A stretch of 64,000 nucleotides of DNA from Anaeramoeba flamelloides (taxonomy: Eukaryota > Metamonada > Anaeramoebidae), in NCBI GenBank assembly GCA_027625915.1, contig JANTQA010000036.1:4769501-4833500 (forward strand), in the 5' to 3' direction. The notes beneath the pieces are model-generated. The model worked only from the letters and a program-made list of their open reading frames with translations. It had not been told where the DNA came from and did not search any database. Within the stretch, counting starts at the first letter, position 1; the number at the start of each line of letters is the position of its first letter. A program made the translations under genes and the position numbers. Shown here one piece after another: positions 43,501 to 54,283 of this stretch.

Positions 43501-46500
43501 TACTCAGCAAATTTATTTGGAAAATTAGCTCTTTCTATTTTTAGACTAAAAGAAAATATATGTATCAAATACACATCTTTTTTGGGGTCTATTTTTTTTG
43601 GTTTACTCTTTGATTAATTTCACTTATTCATATAAACACATCTCTAGAATCAAAAAAATAATTTAATAAAACCTAAAATTTAATGAATCAAAAAGAAATA
43701 ATTCCAAAAAATTGAAAAATTAAATATTCAACTCTGAATTTCTTCGGTTTGTTTTATTTTCACAAATAGAACAGTGAATGGTATTGTACTTTCAAAGTTT
43801 CAATATCTGCTGACATTCAAAAAATATCTTTTTGAGTAATGTTGTTGTACAATTAAAATTTTTCAAAATTGTAAAATGGACTTACTTCCTTTAATTAACA
43901 GATTTGTTTTGATTTTTTTAATCTTTTAATCTTTTATTTCTCAAAAAAAAATCATCAATTTTCGAATTTTTGTTCAGTAATTCATATTCAGCAATAATAC
44001 TACCTAAAAAGATGATTGAGTACTTTTTTTAAGAGATTGTCAGAATTAAAACTTTTTTTTACAAGTTTTATGCTTTCATAAAGTGTGAATTTTTTTTAAA
44101 AAAATTTACTTTCCTTCAGACTACAGCCTCTACCTCATATTTTTATAAGTTAAGGGTTTACTTTATTAAAACAGAAAACTTTCAAAACAGTTTCAATTCT
44201 GACAATTCTTACTTTTTATTAAATTAGAAAACTTGGACAAAAAAATTAACAAAAATCTCTCACTTTTTTAAAATAGTTCTAATCTATTATTTTTTTTTAA
44301 AAAAAGAGGAGATGATGTACAAATTGTATAACATTAAAAATTCAAATACCAGTAAAAGATAATATTTTCTTTGATATATAAAACCAAGAAAATTTTGATA
44401 TTCAATTCGAGGAATTTATTTAGGATTTAATTATTTTCTGCTAAAAATCTCATTTTCAAAGTGTACAAGCTGTTTGAAAAAAGCTAAAATTATTTTTTTT
44501 AGCTTTATTCTTACTCAAACACATTTAAAAAGTGTGAATTAAACACTTTGGAATCTCACTTATAAAACAATTATTTCACACTTTTTTAAAACGGATTGAT
44601 TTAATTTTATAACTCAATTTGCTTTTTTTTTATCATACTTTTTTTAATTTTTTCTTTACGATTAAGTGGGGCAAAATTATAATTCAAACAATGAAATTAT
44701 ATCAGCACCAGTAATATTAATTAATTATATTATGGACGACGATAAAAAGCTTCTGAAACCTCTCAAAAAATGGGTATCAAATTTTTCATATAACAAAATA
44801 CAAAAATACAAAAAAACTAATGAAAAAATCTTCTACTCTAATATGTTTTTTTAAAAATATACAATTAGGAATTGAAAATGTTAGATTTTTTATTAGAATA
44901 CAAAAATACTGAAATGAAAAAAGTTAGTCCAAAATCAACATTGACCCCTTATTTATCAAATTCCCTCAATAACGAAATTGAAAAATCAACTGGTTCAGAT
45001 ATACAATCTGTTGCTATTGGGTATACAATAATGATGGTTGTTTTGTGCTTTTCACTAGGTAATTATTTTTTTAATTAAATTTTCTTTTCCTATTTATTCA
45101 TAGAAATTAATCCAAAGGGGGTTCAAGTGGATTAGAATACATATGAATAAATCTTTTCATTACTTTGTAAATAAATGTTTTTAAAGCAGTGTTGTTAAAA
45201 AACAAGTTGAGACTTGGTAATCATATGAGTCCAATTTAAAGCCGTGTTTCTTTTTTCATAAAAAATTAAATGTTGAATGATCAAAGAAAGATAAAATAAA
45301 TTTAAAAGGAAATGATATTTGTTTCTTAAGGTTCTACTAATAAAAAAGAAATCTAAAAATGAAAGATCAAAGGCAAACTTTTCTTTAATAATAGAGAATA
45401 TTTATTCATTAATAATATATATCCCTTAGCACCCCAAATAACCTAAAAACATTTCAAACAAAAATTTTAATTTGAAATGGTATCAAAGGATAATAAGGTA
45501 TAGAATTAATAAACAATTATCTTAGAAAGAAAATTTTATAATTAAAAATTGTATAGTTACTTAAAATAAAAAAATAACTTGAAAAAAATTTTTCAACATT
45601 GGGAATTTTTTTTTGGTTATTAGTGATTTTATTATTTTTCCAAATTTAGTCAAAATAAATTTTTTATTTTTTTTGAAAAGTTTGTCTAGACATCAAAAAC
45701 CTCTTATTTTTAACATTTAAAACACATCATACTTTACTGGAAATTTTTTGGGGGCCCTTTGCACCCCAAAATTGCCTAAAACGCTTGATTAAATAATTTA
45801 TTCATTATAAAAGATATTATAACATCACATAGAATATTTGTTTTATCTACTGATTACTATTCAATATCAATATCTATATTAGATTCTAAATAATTTAAAA
45901 ATAAAAAAAATATAAATTAAATTAGAAAAAAAAATCAAATTTTTTTTTCATTGCAAAATTTTACAATTTTTTCAACAAGATTTTTTTTTAAATTTTAAAT
46001 GATTTGTCCAATAGTTCGAGTCAGATTAATAATTGATTTTTTTTTTTATTTTTTACAATTTTTTAATTTTTGACTTTTTAAAATCTAGACATAAAATAAA
46101 CTATATTGTTGAATTAGAGACCATATATCAGAACTTATTTAACAAGATCTGGATTAATTTATTAAGGAAAAATCCAAATATCACAAATATATTATTCAAA
46201 TTTTTACCAATAACAAAATGTAATAAAAAAAATTGGTTTTGGAGATTATTTTATTATATCACGGAATAATATTTAAGAGTTATTTTTTATTTTATTTTAA
46301 ATTTAGGTATAAATATTTTATCGATTAAATAGTAATGTATATTTGTTTTATTCCAATTTAATAAATTGAAATTATTTTACATTTTTTTTTTTTTTTGATT
46401 TTCAATTATTATCTATTGCTTAAATAAAAGTTTTAGAAAATTAATCATATTAAAAAATTTAATTTTGGCCTAAAGAAATAAATTTCATTTTTCCCTTAAT

Positions 46501-46910
46501 TAGATATTTATTGAAATTTTTTCTAAAAAAAAAATTAAATTTCATAGTAATTTATTTTTTATTTATTTTTTTTATCATAAAATTAGCAAAATTTTTTGGT
46601 GGTTATTATTAATAAATTAATGTATTGAGTTTTGAATTACTATTATTGTAATAAAATTTCTGATTTAAAAAAAATAAAATAAAAATAAAAATCTTTAAAA
46701 AAAATGTAAAAATGAATAATTATTATTTTTTTTTCAATTTCAAAAAAAAAATTCAATAACTTAACTACTGTCTCTTTGAACTATTTTGACTTTTTATTAT
46801 AGTTCAAATCTGGATTAAAGACAAATAAGAAAATTAATATATTAGTAGATCAATATCATTTTAAATCTAATTGAAAAAACTTGATGAAATTTAGGTAAAT
46901 CCGGGGTGCT

Positions 46911-46953
<43 letters not shown>

Positions 46954-49900
46954 TTAATGAAAATGGGTAAAATGAGGAAAGATTTTAAAATAAATTCAAT
47001 CCAAAATTTAAAGTTTACTTAAAAGATCAAGGATTTTATCAACAAAATTGGTTTGATATTCCGTATAAATTTGGATAGTGAATTGGAGATTGGGTCTAGT
47101 AAGGAGAAAATTTTTTTTGGGTTGTAGAAGGTAAATCTGGTTTTATGCTATGGCCACGGATTTATCTTGCCACTGTAATTTTTATATTGAGATATTAATT
47201 CACAGATCTTGAAAAATTATAGATTACTTTTTTTTTGAAAAATTGTCTTATTTTTTAAAAACAGGAAATTAATTTTAATAAATATGATTATTGTTTATAT
47301 ATCACATTAACTTTTTTTGATTTATTATTATTATTTTTTTTTTTAATTTGTTTATATATTTCCATGGTTTGGCAGATAATTATTTCAAAAAAAAATATTG
47401 ATTTTATGAAAGAGAAAAAAAATTAAAAAATTTTATAGTGAGATCTTTTAGTTTGGAAGTAAATATCATAAAAATAATCAGTATTATAATGTATGTTCAT
47501 TTTTAATTGTTGATAATTTTTCTTTACTTTTTTTGAGCTTATACAATAAAAAAAAAGAAATAGAAATATCAAAAAAATCAAAAAAATAAATTCGACATTA
47601 AATAAGTTGAAACACGCTTTCAATTCCAACAAAGTTTTTTTTTTTTGTTAAAAATATATTTTTTATAAAACAAAAAAAAAAAAAAACTGGTTCAAACAAT
47701 ACATCATGTGCACAATTTTATAAGATTGAAAATATTTATAAAAAAATAAAAACATATCTTACTTAGTCTTGTCCATAATAATCCTATTAAAACTAATAAA
47801 TATTTATGAATCTAATTGAAACTCTTTTTTTTTTGTAAATAAACTATCTTTCATAATAATTGGCCCATTAAAAATCAAATTTTAAAGAAAAATATTTTTA
47901 ATAATTGAAGTCATCTATTATAATATAAAATTTTAGATTTTAATATTCAATACTATACTCAAGAGATATTTATTTTTTGTCTAAAAATAAAAGAAAGAAA
48001 AATAAAACAAACTGTTAAAAAAAATTGGGCCATTTATTTTGAAAGAAGCATTACATGAAAAATAGAAAATTTAAAAAAGTAAAAAAAACCATTTATCGAT
48101 TCTCCTTCGATTTGAATAACTAAATCTAATCTCTTTTTCATATTTGAAACCAAATTTTTCATTAATTCATCTGTTATTTCTTTCAAATTTTTCATTTTTA
48201 TTTTCCATTTTAACAAAACACTTTTGAAAAAATAAAAAAGAGAAAAAATATTTTATTTTGAAACTTTTCATTGTGAGAGGAAAAACTTCAAAACAATACA
48301 AAAGCAATTCATTATTCAAATGTAAGGTGGGCCATTTATTATGAAATTTAGTTTACATCCATTTTTTAAACACAACTCTCTTTTTTAAAACTTTTATCAA
48401 GTTTGTCGTTTTAAAAAAGTAAAAACTTATTCAGAATCAAAACTGTTTTGAATGTTTTCAATTTTAAAAAAGTAAGGAATCACCCGTTGAATATAAATTG
48501 ATAAAGGTTTAATTCTGAAAAAGTTTTCACTTTATTAAAACAGAAAACTTGATAAACGTTTTAAAAAAGACCTCACATTTTCAAAAAGACTTTATCAAAT
48601 ATGTGATTAATATCTTGTACCGTAGCTTTAATAAAAATGATATCATCATGTAAATTTTTTTTATTTTGATGGTGGATAATATTCAAAATTGTTAATTTAT
48701 CTGTGATACTATTTTAGCATTATATATTTGATAAAAAAACAAAAAAAACCCTTAATATTCAAGTTAAAAATTTTTTAAATGAACTAAAAAAGTTTAGAGA
48801 AAATCAAAAAAAAAAAATATAATAGTTTTTTAAAATAATTTATATATTCAAAATATTTTAATAATTTAATAATAATTAATATTTATAAATCAATCAACAA
48901 ATAGGGGAAATACCATCAAAATTTCGAACCCATCCCATTTTATCACCTTTAGGAATCTTATCCACTGGTATGGGAATAATTTCTGGATTTGGGTTAGGTG
49001 GGTATACAGTTACTACTTGCTCAATTGTGACAATATTAACTTTTCTTGTTTTAGCAATTGGTGTTGATAATTTATATATTATTGTAAAAAATTTTGATCT
49101 CTCGGATTTATCTGACCCCCCAAGGGATAGGGTCATAAAAGCTATGGAGAAATGTAAGTTCCTTGATCTTAATAAAAAAAAAAAAAAAAACAAAAAATTC
49201 ATCTTTTCTCAAATATTAAATTAAATTATTTAATATTTTTTATATATTTATTAGCAACAAGTATCTTTCTTTCCACAATCACCACTATCTCTGTCTTTAT
49301 TATTGGTACCACAACTCCGTTTCTTGCAATAAAATATTTCTGTATCTATGGTACATATTGTATGATTTTTGTAATAATCAATCAGATCACACTATTTGTT
49401 GCATTCTTATCTATTGAGGCAAAACGTATTGCCTCCAAAAGACATCCAATTTTTTTTTACAAATATAAAAATCTCAAGCAAAGTGAGAATCCAAAAGTGG
49501 AAAATGAATCAATTCTTCAAGACGAAGAAAATGTTGATATCTTAGAAACAAATACTATCATAACATTTTCTTCCAAAAATAAATCAGATGATCACAGTTT
49601 TAAAATAGATGATTTAGTAGTTTCTAACCAGGATAAAATCAACGTTTCTAATGGTATTGACGATCTTAACAATAATGACAATCAGGACAATACTGAGCTT
49701 ATTGGTGATGTTTACCAAGAAGACAATATCAATGAAAATAGTGATCATAGTGATCCCGAAATAGGCATTGATACAAAAAATGAAAATAGTAAAAAAATGG
49801 AATATGATAATTCACAGAACAATAGTTTAAGGAATAAAAAACAAAGGAAAAAGGGTAAGGAGATCAAAAAAGAAAAAAAACTGCATTTAAATAAAATACA

Positions 49901-51029
49901 AATATTTATTCAAAACAAATTCTGTTCATTTATTCTTAATAAAAAAATTCGAATAATTATTTTGATATTATTCTCAATCTTATTCATTGTTTCTATCATT
50001 TTTGCTGTAAGGGTAGAATCTGGATTTGATGAAGCAATGGTAATTCCAGATGATTCATACATGAAAGAAACAATACATCTTTTACGATATTATGTCCAAA
50101 AAAAGGGTCCTGTATTTTATCTAGTTATTAAAGAGGGGACAAATTATTATGATGGAAACGTTAAAAATGAGCTCATAAAGTTAATTCAAAATCTGGAAAA
50201 CAGTGGGTGGGTAAGAGAGAAAAGGGTCACTTCTTGGTATAGAGATTTTATTGATTATGCAAAATTACAAAACTCTAGTGTCCATCTTGAAAATGGATGG
50301 CCAAAATCAGAAGAGCATTTTTGGGAGTTTTTGACTACTGACTTTTTACAGCAACCACAGTATATGGCCTACAATTTTGATGAGCACATTTTATTAGATC
50401 CCACTGCCGAGAAATTATCGGACAAAATTATTGTTTCGAGATTTATATATCGCGCTCTTGATATTCTGAAAGTCAGAAACAGAATTGATTATATGCTAAA
50501 ACTTCGAGACATTACAACTGAATCTCCAATAAACTGCTTTATCTGGAACAATTTATTATTTCTCGTCGAACAATATATCATTATAGTTCCACAGACACTA
50601 ACAAACATCGCTTTAAGTATTTTTATCGTTGGTTGTTTTACTTTTTTCTTTTTAGGTCACCCGAAAGTAAGGATCATTTATTTTTCTTTAATTTATTTTA
50701 AAAACTCTTTATTATACAGAATTTATTTAACTTGTGGTTTCAAATTTTTTATAAACATTTTACAAAAAATCTTAAAATTGATAAAATGAAATTTTGTTTA
50801 AGAATATGAAAATAGCAATTTTTTTATTATTAAACTGTTATAATCCCTAACTTGAAATCAAATCAAATTTTTTGTTAGAATTGATTATATTAGACAAGAT
50901 TATTTACTCTATTCTAAAAATGATTTACAAAATATTGAGATTTTCTTCTTTTATTTTAACAAAATAATTAATTTTTAAATTTTTATGAAAAAAATTTCCT
51001 GTTATTCTGTATGAATTTAATGTAGTGCT

Positions 51030-51067
<38 letters not shown>

Positions 51068-51583
51068 TGTTGTTTAAATAAGATTTTCACAAATAAGGAA
51101 TGAATTGGTATCTAAAATTCAAAAAATTAATCTCTTTTTTAAATTCAATTTATTTATTGTTATAAAGACCTTTTAAAAATGTGAGGTCTAATTTAAAACT
51201 TTTATCAAGTTTTCTATTTTTAAAAACATTTTTTTCAGAATCAAAACTATTTTGAAAGTTTTCTCTTGTAAAATGGTGATAACTCAGTCCATAAATGTAG
51301 TGAAGACAGGGACATGAAGAAAAGTACTTTTAAAACAGTGTTCACACTTTATCTAAACAGTATACTTTCAAATAGTTTTAATTCTATAAAATTTTTTTCT
51401 TTTTGAAATATTCATATATTAGATATATTTTTATTGATATTTTAACTATTTTTCTTCTTCTTTTTTTATTTTTATAAAATATTCTTGAATTACTCCCTTT
51501 CTCTCAACAAAAAAAATCAATAAATAATTGGTAAATTTTCAATTATTTAATAATTCTAATTTAGTAAAACTGATAGAATTTAT

Positions 51584-51614
<31 letters not shown>

Positions 51615-52592
51615 AAATTGAATTTTAATTGTGCAAAACTTTTATATTAGAGTTTATTAAATAATAAAAATTATAAAAACAATTTTAATGTTGAATTCTA
51701 CCAAAATGTCAAATTATATATGTATTTTGTTTTTGGTTTTTAATATTAACATTTTGAATCGAAAAAATTTCCAAAATATTCTTATAATTCTAAAAATTTC
51801 TATAAATCCTTTATCTTTAAATAGTTACTTATTATTATTATAATTGTAATGGTAAATATAATTACAAATCTTTTTGCATTCATACATCTGTATGATCTTA
51901 CAATCGATGCTATTACTATGATATCATTAATTATGTCAGTTGGGTTTTCAATTGATTATTCAGCGCATGTATGCCATGCCTATGTTACAAGGTCAGCCAA
52001 AACAAGAGAGGGAAGGATTATTAGGGCGTTGACTGAAATTGGTTCTTCAGTGTTTTTAGGTGGTATAACAACCTTTATTGGTCTCTTACCTGTTGTTTTT
52101 TTCGCAAATAGTGATCTGTTTCGGGTAATTGTTTCATTAATTTATGCAACAATTGTTCTTGGGTTAATCAATTGTGTGTTTTTGTTACCAGTATTGCTTA
52201 GTATTATTGGGCCAAATAAGTTTTTAGAAGAATATGAAAAGATGGATAGCAAAAACGAAAACCAAGAAGATAATGATTCTAAAAATCAGTTGGCTGGTTT
52301 GAAGAAAAAATCAAAACCTTACCCCAGTTTGATAAACCAAAAAGATATTGATGTCGATCAATTAGATTTCTCATTGGAGATAACAGGATCAGATAGTTCA
52401 CAAAGTAACGATAAAAAAAAAACATTTTCACAATGGATACTATCTTCAAGTGGATCATCAAATTATGAAATAAGTAATACAAATCTTGCTGCAAAAAAAA
52501 ATTCGTCTAAGAAATGGCTAACAGCATCGAGCTTGGATTCAAGTGATATTAATGCTTTACAATTCCCTTACGAAATAGTCAAAAAAAATTAA
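40575..52592 (+). CDS. Patched/NPC1-like membrane protein with sterol-sensing domain, seven exons
   Basis: Exons by reading frame and splice sites: 40575-40869, 41240-41506, 44667-44773, 44869-45058, 48905-49153, 49255-50666, 51825-52592. They sum to 1096 codons including stop and stay in phase. Donors are GTAAAA, GTAATT, GTATCA, GTAATT, GTAAGT and GTAAGG; acceptors end TTTAG, TTAAG, ATTAG, AATAG, TTAG and ATAG. The protein is a two-fold RND-type transporter of the Patched-domain family, relatives of which move sterols or lipids. It has an N-terminal membrane helix (TIIASLIMTIAFGYG), a Cys-bearing first luminal loop (EDLCKRHPLTNKC), and a sterol-sensing domain from WELKMLDFLLEY on. GxxxD motifs sit in both halves (GVDNLY; GFSIDYSAH), the proton-relay positions of RND proteins. 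An acidic Asn-rich loop (exon 6 start) links the halves. The C-tail is Ser-rich. In-frame Met is 40575; the upstream frame opens without ATG. Confidence 0.85.
40870..41239 (+). other. Intron 1 of the Patched-like gene
   Basis: 370 bases, GTAAAA to TTTAG, with a T-rich 3' half (T20 run near 41167). Splicing restores DPIGKNIIHEDP in frame. Confidence 0.8.
41507..44666 (+). other. Intron 2 of the Patched-like gene (3.2 kb)
   Basis: GTAATT to TTAAG. It is far longer than introns 1, 3 and 5. It contains repeat-family members at about 43790-43880 and 44033-44213, and homopolymers. The frames at 41892-42104 and 43384-43617 look spurious. No nested gene was found. Confidence 0.65.
44033..44213. repeat. 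Foldback repeat, copy in intron 2
   Basis: Inverted arms of about 55 bases (44033-44085 and 44155-44213) share ATTGTCAGAATTRAAACT, AAGTTTT and TTTTAATAAAGT words around a 70-base centre. An additional fragment, AGTTTCAATATCTGCTGACATT, lies at 43797. Confidence 0.6.
45422..46916 (+). mobile_element. 1.5-kb terminal-inverted-repeat DNA element, copy 2
   Basis: It starts TCCCTTAGCACCCC and ends with its exact complement. TA lies on both sides, and a longer (TA)n tract (46917-46949) touches the GGATTTACC-side end. It is nearly identical to copy 1 (11098-12610) and reads in the opposite direction. An internal TIR-like motif is at 45755-45781, 333 bases from the start, just after GGGGGCCC. A basic 78-codon frame (46033-46269) is open here but interrupted in copy 1, so it is probably not functional coding. 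Near-identity implies recent movement. The insertion lies inside intron 4 of the Patched-like gene and so should be spliced out. Confidence 0.82.
46917..46949. repeat. (TA)n microsatellite abutting transposon copy 2
   Basis: About 33 bases of TA at the same element end as the (TA)n tract of copy 1. Confidence 0.9.
47010..47200 (+). pseudogene. Decayed coding-like stretch inside intron 4
   Basis: The plus strand reads VYLKDQGFYQQNWFDIPYKF and, after a short gap and in another frame, FFWVVEGKSGFMLWPRIYLA. Both are protein-like and next to the transposon. The frames are interrupted. No family recognised. Confidence 0.3.
48369..48590. repeat. Foldback repeat, copy in intron 4
   Basis: The arm AAAACTTTTATCAAGTTT...AAAACTTATTCAGAATCAAAACTG (48375-48445) is inverted at 48505-48590 (CAGAAAACTTGATAAACGTTTT and relatives). 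The outer end, complemented, reads AAAATGTGAGGTC, the same as the copy at 51176. Confidence 0.65.
50667..51824 (+). other. Intron 6 of the Patched-like gene
   Basis: 1158 bases, GTAAGG to AATAG. It contains an A32 homopolymer (51031-51062), a foldback repeat (51176-51395) and a (TA)n run (51583-51610). Splicing joins FFFLGHPK to LLIIIIIVMVNI in phase 0. Confidence 0.75.
51176..51395. repeat. Foldback repeat, copy in intron 6
   Basis: It begins AATGTGAGGTCTAATTTAAAAC and continues ATCAAGTTTTCTATTTT and CAGAATCAAAACTATTTTGA. The far arm, complemented, repeats GAATTAAAACTATTTGAAAG and TAAAGTGTGAAC. Very similar to the intron 4 copy. Confidence 0.65.
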
Positions 52593-53600
52593 ATTTGCAT
52601 TAATAGCATCTAATTAAATTGAGGATAATGTATACAGATATAGAAAACTGAACCAATTCAATTGATTAGTTCTACTATTTGGTTAACTTTTTCATCCTTC
52701 TTTTTTCATTTTTTTTTTTTTGAAATAAATTTGGAAAACTAAATAGTAAAAACAAAAATTTTGAGTAAAAAAATAAAAATAAAATAATCACCCCTTCGAC
52801 AATTTTTATTTTGAATTATATAAATTTTTTCAAAGTAAAGATGATTTTTTTATTATATTATTTTTGTTTATTATTCAATTGATATAATTAATTATTTGGA
52901 TAATATCCATTTTTGAAATTGAATATCATTCATCATTTCAATTATGAAAAGAATAATATTAAATCAGATTTGAATCTATAATTTTTTCTAATTGGTTGAT
53001 TTGTTTTTGAATTAAATTTTTTGTTTTATGAAATTAATTTTTGATTATGAAATTTGTTTATGGAAATCTGCTTGAAATGAATCCAAGAATAAACCAAATA
53101 AAAAAGATATTAGGATATATGTCTTTGAAACTATATTTTCTATTTACGAAAGCTAAACAAGAAAGATCACCTTACCAAATAAATTTATTAAAATCTAGAA
53201 CTACATAAAAAAATCAATCAAAGCTTATTATAGAAGATTTTTTTTCTTTTTATTCTTAATTTGAGATAAATCCAAACAAGTGATTGCCTTGAATTTCTCG
53301 TCACATTACTAATTATTATTATTTTAATATAAAACTTTTTTACAAATTTCTTTTCAAAATTCTTTATTCAAATATTTTTATCAAATAAAACCAAAACAAC
53401 TGATACTATTTTAAAAATTAAAGTGGGGAATTGAATCCTTTAAATCTAAAAAACCGTTAAAAAATAAATTCAACCCAAAATAAAGGAAAAATTGGGAAAA
53501 ACTTTCAATTAGATTCTGAATTTTTTTTTAGTTCTCATTTTAATGGGAAATAAATAATTCGTAAATCAAACAAATACATCTCAATCACATTTATATTTCA
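52593..53600. other. Spacer after the Patched-like gene
   Basis: A/T-rich 3' flank without a recognisable gene or repeat. Confidence 0.4.
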
Positions 53601-53608
53601 GAAGAAGA

Positions 53609-53835
53609 ATTTAAAATTATAATATATTCTGAACAAAAATCCTTATTAGATAAATTAAATGAAAATCTGAATATTTTTAAATTCTTGTAAGAAATCTTTC
53701 AAAACAAAAAGTCGTAATTTGATAATTAAAAATTATTCAAATAACAATTTTTCCATTCCAGAATTTAAAATAAAACCAAATAAAGAAGAAGTAATTGAAT
53801 CAAATTTTACATATAAGATCAAGAATTAAAAGATA
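53609..53835 (+). other. Two small exon-like pieces between Patched-like and midasin genes
   Basis: After TATATTTCAG a segment reads EEFKIIIYSEQKSLLDKLNE and then NLNIFKF up to GTAAGA. About 70 bases later, after CCATTCCAG, a segment reads FKIKPNKEEVIESNFTYKIK before a stop. Both have good splice-site context and charged, protein-like composition, but the phases do not join simply and no start exon is visible. They may be terminal exons of an alternative Patched-like transcript or a tiny gene. Confidence 0.3.
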
Positions 53836-54283
53836 TATATTTATTACTTTTTCTTGATTAATTTTTTTAATAATTTTGAATTACATTCTTTAATTGATCT
53901 AAATCTATTATAATAGGATATATCTTTTCTTCTTATTATCAAAATATTGATTTTTTTTAGATTAAGAAATCGTTTTGAAGAATTCATTTTCAGAAAATGA
54001 GGCAATAAAAATTTGTAAAATCAACTAATGCCCCTTAAAAAAATAATTTGTTTAAAAAAAATATACAATTCTTCGATAGAAATAATTTTAATTCCATCAC
54101 CCTTACATTGAAAATGAAAAAGAATAATTAAACATGAGATACAATAAAAGAAAGATCATAATGGGTTGGTTACGTATTATTTTTTCCAAAAAATCTATCT
54201 TTATTTTTTTTAGAATTTTTTAGATTGTATTTTGTAATTTTCTGATTTTTAAAAAAAGATATAGACGTGCTTGAACCAAAAAG

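Larger units (their letters stand above)
45059..48904 (+). other. Intron 4 of the Patched-like gene (3.8 kb)
   Basis: GTAATT to AATAG. It hosts transposon copy 2, a (TA)n run, a decayed coding-like stretch (47010-47200) and a foldback repeat (48369-48590). Splicing gives FSLG joined to EIPSKFRTHPILSPLG, as expected for the sterol-sensing domain. Confidence 0.75.

Noticed and set aside
46033-46269. 78-codon frame in transposon copy 2 as a transposase
   Set aside because: Interrupted in the near-identical copy 1, too short and with no catalytic motif.
51031-51062. A32 run as the tail of a retroposed sequence
   Set aside because: No SINE/LINE body or target duplication was seen upstream; long A-runs are common throughout the window.
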